64,000 bases of DNA from Brevundimonas sp. Root608 (lineage in GTDB: Bacteria > Pseudomonadota > Alphaproteobacteria > Caulobacterales > Caulobacteraceae): positions 372,001 to 436,000 of the forward strand of contig NZ_LMGT01000001.1 in NCBI RefSeq assembly GCF_001427825.1, in the 5' to 3' direction. A program made the translations under genes and the position numbers. Below the pieces are notes generated by a model. It had not been told where the DNA came from and did not search any database. It saw only the letters and a program-made list of their open reading frames with translations. Shown here piece after piece: positions 19,714 through 28,512 of the stretch. The first letter of the stretch is position 1. The number at the start of each line of letters is the position of its first letter.

Positions 19714-20949
19714 TCAGGCCGATCGCGCGTGGACCGGAGTCTTCGGCGGCGCGGTCAATGTGGGCTCGGTCTGCACCGCCAGCGCCCGCTTGCTGTTCCA
19801 GGTCGAGACGCAAGGCACCTTCGACAGATCGGCCCGGCCGGCGTAATGGCGGGCGATGTCGGTGACCTCGTCCAGCAGGCCCTGGGCCAGGGTGATCGGC
19901 TTCAGGCCCAGGTCGCGGAACTGGTCATTGGCCACGATCAGTTCGTTCTCGTCGGCTTCCTGGCGGGGGTTCGGCACATTGTGCACTTCGGCGCCCGTCA
20001 TGTCGGAGATCATGGCGGCCAGATCGCGGACCCGGCGGCTCTCGGTCATCTGGTTCAGGATCTTGACCCGCTCGCCGGACTTCGGCGGATTGGCGAGCGC
20101 CAGTTCGACACAGCGCACCGTGTCCTGAATGTGGATGAAGGCGCGCGTCTGGCCGCCCGTGCCGTGCACCGTGAGCGGATAGCCCACCGCCGCCTGCATC
20201 AGAAACCGGTTCAGCACCGTGCCGTAGTCGCCGTCGTAGTCGAAGCGGTTGATCAGCCGCTCGTCCCGGCGCGTTTCTTCGGTCTGGGTGCCCCAGACGA
20301 TGCCCTGGTGCAGGTCGGTGATCCGCAGGCCGTCGTTGCGGGCGTAGAACTGGAACAGCAGGGCGTCCTGCGTCTTGGTCATGTGATAGATCGAGCCGGG
20401 GTTCGGCGGGAACAGGATCTCCTGCTCGGCCGGGCCGAAGTCGGTGTCGACCGTGACCTTCAGATAGCCTTCCGGGATGCGCAGGCCCGCCGTGGTGTAG
20501 CCATAGACACCCATGGTGCCCAGGTGCGCCAGGTGTACGTCCAGCCCGCTCTCGACGATGGCCGCCAGCAGGTGGTTCGTCGCATTAAGGTTGTTGTCGA
20601 CCGTGTACAATTTGTGCCGCGCCGACTTCATCGAATAGGGCGCGGCCCGCTGCTCGGCGAAATGCACGACACTGTCGGGCTTCCACTCGCGGATCAGGGC
20701 GACCAGCCGGTCGAACTCCTTGCCGACCGTCATGTTGACGAAGTCGATGGTCCGGCCGCTGACGTCCTTCCAGGCGGCGATGCGCTCGCCCATGGTCCGG
20801 ATCGGGGTCAGGGACTGGACCTCCAGCTCATTGTCGATGTTGCGGCGGCTCAGATTGTCGACGACGCAGACGTCCCAGCCCCGCGCCGACAGATGCAGGG
20901 CTGTCGGCCAGCCGCAGAAACCGTCGCCGCCCAGAACAAGAACCCGCAT
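19714..20949 (-). CDS. sqdB: UDP-sulfoquinovose synthase-like epimerase
   Basis: A 411-residue extended SDR. The GGDGFCGWPTALHLS start, the T-x-GTMGVYG region near residue 145, the YHMTKT active-site Tyr-x3-Lys near 190 and PRQEADENELIV late in the protein are the signature of SqdB, which makes UDP-sulfoquinovose from UDP-glucose and sulfite for sulfolipid (SQDG). galU in this window can supply UDP-glucose. The glycosyltransferase partner is not in the window. SQDG has been reported from Brevundimonas, which supports the reading. A GGTCAA-AGC-TTGACC palindrome lies just upstream (21002-21016) and includes a possible -35 element. Confidence 0.87.
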   Translation of the reverse strand: MRVLVLGGDGFCGWPTALHLSARGWDVCVVDNLSRRNIDNELEVQSLTPIRTMGERIAAWKDVSGRTIDFVNMTVGKEFDRLVALIREWKPDSVVHFAEQRAAPYSMKSARHKLYTVDNNLNATNHLLAAIVESGLDVHLAHLGTMGVYGYTTAGLRIPEGYLKVTVDTDFGPAEQEILFPPNPGSIYHMTKTQDALLFQFYARNDGLRITDLHQGIVWGTQTEETRRDERLINRFDYDGDYGTVLNRFLMQAAVGYPLTVHGTGGQTRAFIHIQDTVRCVELALANPPKSGERVKILNQMTESRRVRDLAAMISDMTGAEVHNVPNPRQEADENELIVANDQFRDLGLKPITLAQGLLDEVTDIARHYAGRADLSKVPCVSTWNSKRALAVQTEPTLTAPPKTPVHARSA

Positions 20950-21001
20950 CCGACCATCCTTCGTGATTTGCGCCGACCTTGCGTACCGGATGGCGACGCG
21001 G

Positions 21002-21016
21002 GGTCAAAGCTTGACC
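21002..21016. promoter_or_regulatory. palindrome upstream of sqdB
   Basis: ggtcaa and ttgacc, separated by three bases, lie 53 bases upstream of the sqdB start. Read on the minus strand the right half gives TTGACC with TACGCA about 16 bases later, a possible promoter. Regulator unknown. Confidence 0.35.
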
Positions 21017-21044
21017 TTGTAACGCGCGAAACGACCGGTCGGGC

Positions 21045-21584
21045 TCAGCCCGGCCTGCGCGCCCGCCACTCGTCCCGGCTCTGACCCCAGCGGTCAATCG
21101 TGAGCTCGTGGAACGGCGGGGGAAGGCGGGTCGGTCCCAGATTGCGTGAGCCGATCCGCTCGGCCAGCCGCTGCGACGGGACATTGTCCGGATCGATGCA
21201 GTGGATGACCTCGGTCCAGCCCAGGGTGTCGAATGCGTAGTCGATCGCCGCGGTGGCGGCCTCGACGCCGTAGCCCCTGCCCTGGGCGTCGGGGTGCAGG
21301 CCCCAGCCGACCTCGGTTCCCGGCCAGCCCTCGGGCCGCCATGGCCCGATCCGGCCCAGCCACTGGCCGGTCTCGCGCTCGATCAGCGAGAACATGGAAA
21401 TCCCGGTCAGGCTCCAGGCCCCGGCCATGGTCATGAAGCCGCGCCAGGCCACCGCCGCCGGCTGGGCGCCGCCAAGGAATTTCGCCGCCTCGGGATCGCC
21501 CATCATCTCCGCCCAGCGGGGGAAGTCCTCGATCGCGATGGGGCGAAGGATCAGGCGTTCGGTTTGAAGGACCGGTCCGGTCAA
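21045..21584 (-). CDS. GNAT family N-acetyltransferase
   Basis: A 179-residue acetyltransferase of the RimJ/RimL-like (Acetyltransf_3) type. LQTERLILRPI at the start and GRGYGVEAATAAIDYAF near residue 110, the acetyl-CoA pyrophosphate-binding loop, define the family; SQRLAERIG near 145 completes motif B. Substrate is unknown. The start is a TTG that overlaps the stop of thpR by three bases, so it is translated together with that gene. Confidence 0.87.
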   Translation of the reverse strand: MTGPVLQTERLILRPIAIEDFPRWAEMMGDPEAAKFLGGAQPAAVAWRGFMTMAGAWSLTGISMFSLIERETGQWLGRIGPWRPEGWPGTEVGWGLHPDAQGRGYGVEAATAAIDYAFDTLGWTEVIHCIDPDNVPSQRLAERIGSRNLGPTRLPPPFHELTIDRWGQSRDEWRARRPG

Positions 21585-22120
21585 AGCAGATACTCCCGCT
21601 CGAGTTCGTAATGGCTGCCGTCGTGGGTCAGGACGCTGGAAAAGAGGCCGAAGCGGTCAATCCGTATCGGCGGCGAATGCAGCAGGTTGTGGCCGGCGAT
21701 CCAGGCGCCGATCCGATCCGGATTGGCGTGCGGCTTGAGATAGGCCAGCGTCAGGTGCGGGCGGTAGTCGCGGCGTTCTACCGCAATCCCGGCCCGATCG
21801 GCGGCGCTGCGACAGCGGCCGGCCAGGACCGACAGCCGCTCGCTCGGCTCGACCCCGGCCCACAGGGTCCGCGATTGGTGGTCGTCGCCGAACGAACCGA
21901 CGCCCGTCAGGGCGACCTCGAATGGCCCGCCCGCCGCCGCCCGCTCCAGTTCAACGGCCAGATCGTCGGCGCGGCGTCCGTCGACCTCGCCATAGAAGGT
22001 CAGGGTGATGTGCAACTGGTCCCGGTTGCGCCATTTCGCGCCGGGCAGGCCGGTCTGGCGGCGCGCCAGCGTTTCGGCCACGTCGTCGGGAACGGACAGG
22101 GCGGTGAAGAGCCGGACCAT
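21581..22120 (-). CDS. thpR: RNA 2',3'-cyclic phosphodiesterase
   Basis: The 179-residue protein carries the two HxTx motifs of the 2H phosphoesterase superfamily: HITL at residues 37-40 and HLTL at 122-125. With MVRLFTALSVPDD at the start and RIDRFGLFSS near the end, it matches ThpR/LigT, which opens 2',3'-cyclic RNA ends. The frame continues far upstream, but the ATG at 22120 matches the family start. It leads a two-gene unit with the GNAT gene. Confidence 0.9.
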   Translation of the reverse strand: MVRLFTALSVPDDVAETLARRQTGLPGAKWRNRDQLHITLTFYGEVDGRRADDLAVELERAAAGGPFEVALTGVGSFGDDHQSRTLWAGVEPSERLSVLAGRCRSAADRAGIAVERRDYRPHLTLAYLKPHANPDRIGAWIAGHNLLHSPPIRIDRFGLFSSVLTHDGSHYELEREYLL

Positions 22121-22243
22121 GCGACCCTTGGTAGCGGTTGGGAACGGCGGGCCCAAGTCCGGTTTTCCTTGCGGAAGGGGCCAAGCGGCCCGATATTTGT
22201 GCAAAGGCCGGGACTGCCGGCCCAATGGAGGACCGATCTCGCC

Positions 22244-22990
22244 ATGAGCGATTTCAGAAACGGCTACAACACCGCGCCTGCGACGGCCGATATGTCGACG
22301 GACGCGGGCCTGCGCAGCTTCATGCTGGGCGTCTACAACAAGCTGGCCCTGGGCCTGGTGGTCGCCGGCGCCCTGGCCTACCTGACCGGCAACGTCCCCG
22401 CCGTGCAGCAGCTGCTGTTTGCGGTGGGACCGGACGGCCGCATCGGCCTGACCATGCTCGGCATGATCGTCCAGTTCTCGCCGCTGGTGATGCTGTTCGG
22501 CTCCATGTTCTTTATGAAGAACCCGACGGCGGGCGGCGTGAACCTCCTCTACTGGGCCGTGGTCGCGACCATCGGCGCCGGGCTGGGCATCGTGTTCCTG
22601 CGCTACACGGGCGAATCGGTCGCCTCGACCTTCTTCGTCACGGCCGCCGCGTTCGGGGGGCTCAGCCTGTTCGGCTATACGACCAAGAAGGACCTGACCG
22701 CGATGGGCAGCTTCCTGATCATGGGCGTGATCGGCCTGATCATCGCCATGGTGGTCAACATGTTCCTGCAGTCCGGCATGCTGGCCCTGATCATCAGCGG
22801 CCTCGGCGTGCTGATCTTCTCGGGCCTGATCGCCTTCGACACCCAGCGGCTGAAGATGACCTATTACGCCCTGGGCGGCGACAAGGCGGCCATGGGCGTG
22901 GCGACCGGTTTCGGCGCTCTGTCGCTGTTCATCAATTTCGTGAACCTGTTCCAGTTCCTGCTGATGTTCATGGGCGGCAGCCGGGACTAG
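22244..22990 (+). CDS. Bax inhibitor-1/YccA family membrane protein
   Basis: A 248-residue inner-membrane protein with seven predicted helices and the TMBIM/BI-1 family features: MLGVYNKLALGLVVAGALAYL in the first helix, and IAFDTQRLKMTYY near residue 200 whose acidic residue belongs to the family's pH/Ca2+-sensing site. Bacterial members such as BsYetJ are pH-dependent calcium leak channels; YccA modulates FtsH. The ATG at 22244 was chosen inside a longer open frame because MSDFRNGYN is the typical family start. It ends at a strong terminator. Confidence 0.9.
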   Translation: MSDFRNGYNTAPATADMSTDAGLRSFMLGVYNKLALGLVVAGALAYLTGNVPAVQQLLFAVGPDGRIGLTMLGMIVQFSPLVMLFGSMFFMKNPTAGGVNLLYWAVVATIGAGLGIVFLRYTGESVASTFFVTAAAFGGLSLFGYTTKKDLTAMGSFLIMGVIGLIIAMVVNMFLQSGMLALIISGLGVLIFSGLIAFDTQRLKMTYYALGGDKAAMGVATGFGALSLFINFVNLFQFLLMFMGGSRD

Positions 22991-23013
22991 GCGGGCCGGC
23001 AACTCAAGATCGG

Positions 23014-23045
23014 AAAGGCCCCGGCGGAAACGCCGGGGCTTTTTA
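23014..23045. terminator. bidirectional terminator
   Basis: gccccggcg and cgccggggc (23018-23026, 23031-23039) with a GAAA loop are flanked by AAA on the left and TTTTT on the right. It can stop the rightward membrane-protein gene and the leftward DUF2794 gene. Confidence 0.9.
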
Positions 23046-23381
23046 TTCGACAATGGAGAACCGGCGGCTGTCGAACACCCGCAGCACCTGGGCCAGTTCG
23101 CGGCCCCGGCGCAGCACATGGCCGCCTTCGCCGATGACGGCCCACTGGCCCTGCTTCAGGCGCAGGGCGGGGCGTTTCTCGATCCGGTACAGGGGCGCGT
23201 CGCCCGAACGGCGGAAGACGGCGAATTCGGCGACGTCCCTGTGCCCGACCATGGCGTAGTCGCGCCATTCGGCGGCGGCGACCATCCGTCCGTAGACCCT
23301 GAGAATCAGGTCCAGCTCCTTGCGGTCGAAAAAGACCGGACCGGGCTGTGACTGCAGATCGGCGGCGTCGCTCATCAGCAT
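23043..23381 (-). CDS. DUF2794 domain protein
   Basis: A 112-residue soluble protein. The stretch VFFDRKELDLILRVYGRMVAAAEWRDYA and the C-terminal LAQVLRVFDSRRFSIVE match DUF2794, a family found in Alphaproteobacteria with no known function. Two ATG codons (23381 and 23375) are possible starts. Its stop lies in the edge of the bidirectional terminator shared with the convergent BI-1 gene. Upstream is a 340-base gap discussed as a possible structured RNA. Confidence 0.83.
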   Translation of the reverse strand: MLMSDAADLQSQPGPVFFDRKELDLILRVYGRMVAAAEWRDYAMVGHRDVAEFAVFRRSGDAPLYRIEKRPALRLKQGQWAVIGEGGHVLRRGRELAQVLRVFDSRRFSIVE

Positions 23382-23539
23382 CAGGTTACGCCGACATTCG
23401 CGAAACGCCAGCGCTCCCGCGCCGTCTCCAGGAGCGTCTCCACCGAACACTGTGTCGGCAAGAACAGCTCCCCGCGAAAATCGCGCCGAACATGAAATCG
23501 CCTCGCTTCGGCCCATCGCCCGCCGCGTTACGGGGTGAA

Positions 23540-23700
23540 GTCTCGGTATCGGCCCGCTGGAGTTCGGAGCAGTTCCGGATCTGAACAGCCCCCCCAGCCC
23601 CTCCTGGATTTCTCCACCAAGGGCTCCGACGGGCCGATGCTTCCTCCAAAGCGAGACGCCCGCTCCGCCACCCTCCCCCCTCCGGCAGAGCGGGCGTTTT
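23540..23700 (+). ncRNA. possible structured small RNA
   Basis: In the 340-base gap between DUF2794 and the protease, two nested long-range stems can form: gtctcg (23540-23545) with cgagac (23652-23657), and atcggcccg (23548-23556) with cgggccgat (23630-23638). About 73 bases lie inside the inner stem. A GC-rich hairpin (23656-23665 with 23688-23697) ending in TTTT follows, as expected for an RNA gene's 3' end on the plus strand. No convincing protein is encoded. 6S RNA-like architecture is possible, but no 6S, SRP or tmRNA sequence signature was recognised. The rest of the gap (23382-23535) shows nothing clear. Confidence 0.3.
23656..23700 (+). terminator. intrinsic terminator of unassigned transcript
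   Basis: acgcccgctc and gagcgggcgt form a 10-bp stem with a 22-base loop, followed by TTTTGCTG. No plus-strand coding gene precedes it, which points to a non-coding transcript. Confidence 0.65.
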
Positions 23701-23721
23701 GCTGTCTGGCGTCGACAGGGG

Positions 23722-25053
23722 TCAGGGCAGGCGGATATCCACCGTCGCTTCGCCTCGCGTAACCGACAGCGCCGCCTCCCCGGTCTTGTCCAGCGCCCGC
23801 GTGAGGCCCGCGAGGTCCACCGTCGCCTGACCATCGACCGAGCGAATCATGTCGCCGGCCTGCAGTCCGGCGGCGGCGGCGGGTGATCCGCCTTCGACAG
23901 CGAAGACCTGCAGGCCGTCGCTGGCCAGACGCACCGCCGCCCCGCGCGCGATCACCGCGTCCGCCCCGGAGATGACCGGGCGGTCGCTCGGCGCCTCCAC
24001 GGTCAGGGTGGTGCGGGCCTCGTGTCCCTCGCGCAGATAGACCACGGCGACCTCGGTTCCCGGCGCGGCGATGCCGACGGTCGCGGCGACCGTGCCGGCG
24101 TTCGACACCGGGCGGTTCTGGATTCGGGTGATGACGTCGCCCCGGCGCAGGCCGCCCGCCTCGGCCGAGGAGCCCGGCGCCACGTCCTCGACCACCGCGC
24201 CGCGAACGATGCCGAGGCCGAAGGTGCGGGACCGCTCGGCGTTCAGCGATCCTAGGATGACGCCCGTCGTCCCGCGCTTGACCTGGCCGGTCTCGCGCAG
24301 CTGGGCCACGACATACATCATGATCCGGCTGGGCACGGCGAAGGCGATGCCGTCATTGCCGCCGCCGCCGCCGGACAGGATGGAGGTGTTGACCCCGATC
24401 AGCCGACCGCGGCTGTCCAGCAGCGGGCCGCCTGAATTGCCCGAGTTCACGGCCGCGTCGGTCTGGATATAGTCCTCGATCCGGTCGCCCATGCCGGACC
24501 GGCCCAGGCCCGAGATCACGCCCATGGTCAGGGTCTGGTCCAGTCCCAGCGGATAACCGACGGCGAAGGCAAGGTCGCCGGTCCGCAGGGAATCGGAATT
24601 GACGACCTCGATCTGCGACAGGCCGAGACCCGTCGAGGAGGCCGCCTCGATTTTCAGCACGGCCAGGTCCGTGGCCTTGTCGGTGCCGATCAGGACGGCG
24701 TCGAAGATACGGCCGTCGGTCAGGTCGACGGTGAATTTCCGCCCCCCCTCAACCACGTGGTTGTTGGTCACGACGATGCCCTCGCGGGCGTCGATAATGG
24801 CGCCCGAGCCGCTGGAGATCGGGCGCGGCTCGTTCTCGCCGGAGCTGGGACCCTCGGACTGGCCCAGGGTCGTGACCTGGACGACGGCCGGCAGGGCACG
24901 CTCCAGTCCGGTGGCGAAGGTGAACACTCCGCGCTGGGCGTCGAACGGCACCGGCGACTGCTGGGCCGCGACAGGCCCGGCCGCCAGCAGCGGAACCGCC
25001 GCAGCGAGCGCCAGCAGGGAAAGGCCGCCGGCCCGAAGATTGAAACGCCGCAT
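23722..25053 (-). CDS. S1C (HtrA/DegP-like) serine protease with PDZ domains
   Basis: A 443-residue periplasmic protease. A Sec signal peptide ends near PVAAQQ (about residue 31). The trypsin-like domain has His in VVTNNHVVEGG, Asp in KATDLAVLK and Ser in NSGNSGGPLLD, a full triad. Two PDZ domains follow (about residues 250-340 and 365-440). HtrA proteins degrade or refold damaged envelope proteins. The ATG at 25053 was preferred to a GTG at 25074. It ends close to the unassigned terminator. Confidence 0.92.
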   Translation of the reverse strand: MRRFNLRAGGLSLLALAAAVPLLAAGPVAAQQSPVPFDAQRGVFTFATGLERALPAVVQVTTLGQSEGPSSGENEPRPISSGSGAIIDAREGIVVTNNHVVEGGRKFTVDLTDGRIFDAVLIGTDKATDLAVLKIEAASSTGLGLSQIEVVNSDSLRTGDLAFAVGYPLGLDQTLTMGVISGLGRSGMGDRIEDYIQTDAAVNSGNSGGPLLDSRGRLIGVNTSILSGGGGGNDGIAFAVPSRIMMYVVAQLRETGQVKRGTTGVILGSLNAERSRTFGLGIVRGAVVEDVAPGSSAEAGGLRRGDVITRIQNRPVSNAGTVAATVGIAAPGTEVAVVYLREGHEARTTLTVEAPSDRPVISGADAVIARGAAVRLASDGLQVFAVEGGSPAAAAGLQAGDMIRSVDGQATVDLAGLTRALDKTGEAALSVTRGEATVDIRLP

Positions 25054-25126
25054 CGCTGGTCCCCCCGTGATCACGCTGACCCTAGCGCGGGAAAGCGGCG
25101 ATGACGACAGGGTGATGAAGCGAGGC

Positions 25127-26317
25127 CTAGAAGGCGCTTTCCCCGGTGATGGCCCGGCCCAGGATCAGGGCGTGGACGTCGTGGGCGCCCTCATAGGTGT
25201 TGACCGTCTCGAGGTTCATGGCGTGGCGCATGACGTGCATCTCGCCGGTGATGCCGGCGCCGCCGTGCATGTCGCGGGCCTCGCGGGCGATGGCCAGGGC
25301 CTTGCCGCAGTTGTTGCGCTTCATCATCGAGATGGCCTCGGGGACCCAGGCCCCCTGATCCAGCAGCCGGCCCAGCGCCAGGGCACCCTCGAAGCCGAGG
25401 AAGATCTCGGTCTGCATGTCGGCCAGCTTCTTCTGCACCAGCTGGCGCGAGGACAGGGGGCGGCCGAACAGCATGCGCTCGCCGACATAGTCGCGGGTCA
25501 GGTGGAAACAGGCCTCGGCGGCGCCCATGGCCCCCCAGGCGATGCCGTAGCGGGCCTTGTTGAGGCAGGAGAAGGGACCGCGCAGGCCCTTGACGCCGGG
25601 CAGCAGGTTCTCTTCCGGCACGAACACGTCGTTGAGGCCGATGTCGCCGGTGATGGAGGCCCGCAGGGACAGCTTGTCGCCGATCTTGTCGGTGGTGAAG
25701 CCGTCCATGCCGCGCTCGACGATGAAGCCGCGGATCACGTCGTCCAGCTTGGCCCAGACGACGGCCAGGTCGCTGATCGGCGAATTGGTGATCCAGTATT
25801 TGGCGCCGTTGAGCCTGTAGCCGCCGTCGACGGCGACGGCCTTGGTCTTCATGGAGGCCGGGTCGGAGCCGCCGTCGGCCTCGGTCAGGCCGAAGCAGCC
25901 GACCAGTTCGCCGGCGGCCATGCGCGGCAGGAAGCGCATCTTCTGCTCTTCGGAGCCGAAGGCGTAGATGGGGTACATGGCCAGGGACGACTGGACCGAC
26001 ATGGCCGAGCGATAGCCGCTGTCGACCGCCTCGATCTCGCGCGCGATAAGGCCGTAGGCGACGTGGCTGACCGAGGAGCCGCCGTACTGTTCCGGCAGCA
26101 TGGCGCCGAGGAAGCCCATCTCGCCCAGTTCGGTCATGATGGCGCGGTCGAAGGTCTCGTCGCGGAAGGCCTCGACCACGCGGGGCAGCAGCTTCTCGCG
26201 GGCGTAGGACCGGGCCGCGTCCTGGATCATCCGCTCGTCGTCGGTCAGCCGGCCCGACAGGTCCAGCGGGTCGTCCCAGCGGAAGGTCTTGTGGGAAGCG
26301 GGGGCGCCGTCGGCCAT
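25127..26317 (-). CDS. gcdH: glutaryl-CoA dehydrogenase (acyl-CoA dehydrogenase)
   Basis: A 396-residue FAD acyl-CoA dehydrogenase. [17 protein letters not shown] and [11 protein letters not shown] are the family's substrate and flavin contacts, and the C-terminal [20 protein letters not shown], with the catalytic Glu, is the glutaryl-CoA dehydrogenase form. The enzyme converts glutaryl-CoA to crotonyl-CoA in lysine/tryptophan and glutarate breakdown. The ATG at 26317 matches the family start. The CaiB/BaiF gene on the opposite strand would fit as a glutarate CoA-transferase. Confidence 0.88.
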   Translation of the reverse strand: MADGAPASHKTFRWDDPLDLSGRLTDDERMIQDAARSYAREKLLPRVVEAFRDETFDRAIMTELGEMGFLGAMLPEQYGGSSVSHVAYGLIAREIEAVDSGYRSAMSVQSSLAMYPIYAFGSEEQKMRFLPRMAAGELVGCFGLTEADGGSDPASMKTKAVAVDGGYRLNGAKYWITNSPISDLAVVWAKLDDVIRGFIVERGMDGFTTDKIGDKLSLRASITGDIGLNDVFVPEENLLPGVKGLRGPFSCLNKARYGIAWGAMGAAEACFHLTRDYVGERMLFGRPLSSRQLVQKKLADMQTEIFLGFEGALALGRLLDQGAWVPEAISMMKRNNCGKALAIAREARDMHGGAGITGEMHVMRHAMNLETVNTYEGAHDVHALILGRAITGESAF

Positions 26318-26455
26318 GGGGGTCTTTCCTGAGCGTGTCGGGGGCGCGCGGCGGAATCGTCCCGCGATCCGGCCTCCCCCTGTTCTGGCGCGCGGTTTAG
26401 GCCAAAATACATCGGTCGGGTAGAGGGACGGCCCGACGCAGGCTAGGCTGTCGCC

Positions 26456-26722
26456 ATGATCCGCACCTTCCATCGACTCTTCGTCGAACACCCGCGCCAG
26501 GTCGAAGAGGGCTATTTCGAACATATGGCCGCCTCGTCACGGTTCGGCCTGCGCCTGCTCAAGCTGGCGGCCTGCGCCTTCACCCACGCCCTGGTGCCCG
26601 GGGTTCACAAGGCCACGGTGTCCAGGGCCGTCTGCTGCATGGCCGAGGAGATGGACGGCCGGGCGCGCGAGGCCCGCGAATGCCGTATGCGCGACGCCGG
26701 CGTGTGGGATCCGGGGCTCTGA
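26456..26722 (+). CDS. DUF6356 family small protein
   Basis: An 88-residue protein with [23 protein letters not shown] at the start and a hydrophobic central segment ([25 protein letters not shown] split over two short helices), the pattern of DUF6356. One membrane-associated helix pair is likely. Function is unknown. It is divergent from gcdH, and its end overlaps the CoA-transferase frame by 43 bases. Confidence 0.75.
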   Translation: MIRTFHRLFVEHPRQVEEGYFEHMAASSRFGLRLLKLAACAFTHALVPGVHKATVSRAVCCMAEEMDGRAREARECRMRDAGVWDPGL

Positions 26723-27909
26723 CAGTCACTCCGAAAGGCCCGCTCTCCGGCGTTCGCGTCCTCGACCTCAGCCGCGTGCTGGCGGGGCCGTGGGCGACGC
26801 AGATGCTGGCCGACCTCGGGGCCGAGGTGATCAAGATCGAGCGGCCCGGCGTCGGCGACGACACCCGACACTGGGGTCCGCCCTTTACGATGAAGACGGA
26901 CGGGTCGAAGGGCGACGCCGCCTATTTCCTGTGCGCCAACCGGGGCAAGAAGTCGGTCGAGCTGGACCTCGCCACGCCCGAGGGGGCGGCGGTCATCCGC
27001 GAGCTGGCGAAGACCTGCGATGTCGTGGTCGAGAATTTCAAGACCGGCGGGCTGAAGAAGTACGGCCTCGACCACGTGGCCCTGTCGGCGATCAATCCGA
27101 AACTGGTCTATTGCTCGATCACCGGCTTCGGCCAGGACGGGCCGGACGCCCACCGCGCCGGCTACGACTACATGATCCAGGCCATGGGTGGGCTGATGTC
27201 GATCACCGGCCAGCCCGACGGCTCAGCCGGGGCCGAGCCGATGAAGGTCGGGGTGGCGGTCGTGGACCTGTTCACCGGCCTCTACGCCTCGAACGCCATC
27301 CTGGCGGCCCTGATGCATGCGCGGGCGACAGGGCAGGGGCAGCATGTCGATATCGCCCTGTTCGACGTCCAGGCGGCCATGCTGGCCAATCAGGCGACGA
27401 ACTTCTTCGTCTCGGGCAAGGCGCCGACGCGGATGGGCAATGCGCATCCCAATCTGGCCCCCTACCAGCCCTTCCCCTGCACCGACGGCATGGTAGTGAT
27501 CGCCGTGGGTAATGACGGCCAGTTCCGGGCCCTGTGCGGGGCGCTGGGGGCGGAGGGGATGGGCGCCGATCCGCGCTTCCTGACCAACGCCCTGCGCATC
27601 GAGCACCGCGCGGTCCTGACGGCCGAGCTGTCGGCCCTGACGGCGTGGCAGACCATGCACGGGCTGATGGCGGCGCTGGAGGCGGCGGGCGTGCCCTGCG
27701 GGCCGGTCAACACGATCGACCAGGTCTTCGCCGAGCCGCAGGCGAAGCACCGTGGGCTGGAGGTGACGCAGTCGCGGGCGGACCTGTCGGGGACGGTGCG
27801 GACGGTGGCCTCGCCGATCCGGATGTCGCTGACGCCGGTCGCCTATGACCGGGCGCCGCCCGCGCTGGGCGCGGATACGCAAGAGGTGCTGGGCAGCCTC
27901 GGGACCTGA
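26680..27909 (+). CDS. CaiB/BaiF family CoA-transferase
   Basis: A class III CoA-transferase. GVRVLDLSRVLAGPWATQMLADLGAEVIKIE is the family start; NRGKKSVELDL and GYDYMIQAMGGLMSITG, containing the catalytic Asp near residue 168, follow. Neighbouring gcdH suggests the glutarate (SUGCT-like) branch: glutarate plus succinyl-CoA to glutaryl-CoA. This substrate is inferred. The true start is uncertain: ATG at 26680 overlaps the previous gene, while GTG at 26704 overlaps less. About 400 residues, normal length. Confidence 0.87.
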   Translation: MPYARRRRVGSGALTVTPKGPLSGVRVLDLSRVLAGPWATQMLADLGAEVIKIERPGVGDDTRHWGPPFTMKTDGSKGDAAYFLCANRGKKSVELDLATPEGAAVIRELAKTCDVVVENFKTGGLKKYGLDHVALSAINPKLVYCSITGFGQDGPDAHRAGYDYMIQAMGGLMSITGQPDGSAGAEPMKVGVAVVDLFTGLYASNAILAALMHARATGQGQHVDIALFDVQAAMLANQATNFFVSGKAPTRMGNAHPNLAPYQPFPCTDGMVVIAVGNDGQFRALCGALGAEGMGADPRFLTNALRIEHRAVLTAELSALTAWQTMHGLMAALEAAGVPCGPVNTIDQVFAEPQAKHRGLEVTQSRADLSGTVRTVASPIRMSLTPVAYDRAPPALGADTQEVLGSLGT

Positions 27910-27941
27910 AGCCGACCCCTCTCGAGACGGGCGGAAAACGC

Positions 27942-28028
27942 AGTCTCATGAGTCTCATGAGTCTCATGAGTCTCATCCGTCCCCTGAAAAACACCGTCCG
28001 AAGCGTCCGAAGAGTCCACTCCGTCCAC
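27942..28028. repeat. two short 9-bp tandem arrays
   Basis: agtctcatg is repeated nearly four times at 27942-27976. After 16 bases come four looser 9-bp units of the form xxxGTCCGA/GTCCAC (27993-28028). Both arrays keep exact 9-bp spacing. They sit in the gap after the CoA-transferase gene; nothing else is visible in this gap. Confidence 0.8.
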
Positions 28029-28132
28029 CCGGGGTCTCGCGCGACCACGCCGAACTCAGTTGTCAAAGACCAGACCCTGCGGGGTTTTCAGCCATCACAG
28101 CATGCGCATGCGTCAAATCTGGACGTAGCCGT

Positions 28133-28456
28133 TCACGAGCCGACCAGAAATCCAGGTCCGATCGCCGCGAGGAGCGCCAGCGGACCTGCCTTGCGCACGG
28201 GATCGGCGGTGACGGGGTCCGCGTCCTCAAGCCGCTCGGCGCCGCCCCGAAGGCTTTCAAGCAGCGTCCGCGCGGCGATCGCCTGAGCATTCGGCACCGA
28301 CAGGTTCACGCCGCCCAGGGCCTGGAGGACCAGCGGATTGACCTTCACATGCTCGGCTCCGCCCAGCACGGCGTCATAGCCGTCGGCCCGCAGGCGCGAC
28401 GCAGCGATCTCGGCTTCGTAGACGTCGGCGAACCGGGCGATCTCGATCATCGTCAT
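28133..28456 (-). CDS. DUF2007 domain protein
   Basis: A 107-residue protein whose first 70 residues (EIARFADVYEAEIAASRLRADGYDAVLGG, then LVLQALGGVNLSVPNAQAIAARTLL) match DUF2007, a ferredoxin-like signal-transducing-protein family of unknown role. The C-terminal part has a Gly/Leu-rich stretch (LALLAAIGPGFLVGS) that could touch the membrane. It follows the small membrane-protein gene by 56 bases on the same strand. Confidence 0.75.
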   Translation of the reverse strand: MTMIEIARFADVYEAEIAASRLRADGYDAVLGGAEHVKVNPLVLQALGGVNLSVPNAQAIAARTLLESLRGGAERLEDADPVTADPVRKAGPLALLAAIGPGFLVGS

Positions 28457-28512
28457 GCGTCTCAGGTAGTCACGAACCGGACGATTGCTCGCCCGACTGC
28501 CCCTGCGGGACT

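Noticed and set aside
23540-23700. 6S RNA, tmRNA or SRP RNA gene
   Set aside because: No tag-peptide sequence, no SRP loop signature and no recognisable 6S consensus were found; kept only as an unassigned structured RNA candidate.
27942-28028. CRISPR-like array
   Set aside because: Units are 9 bp, directly adjacent, without spacers; this is a short tandem repeat.
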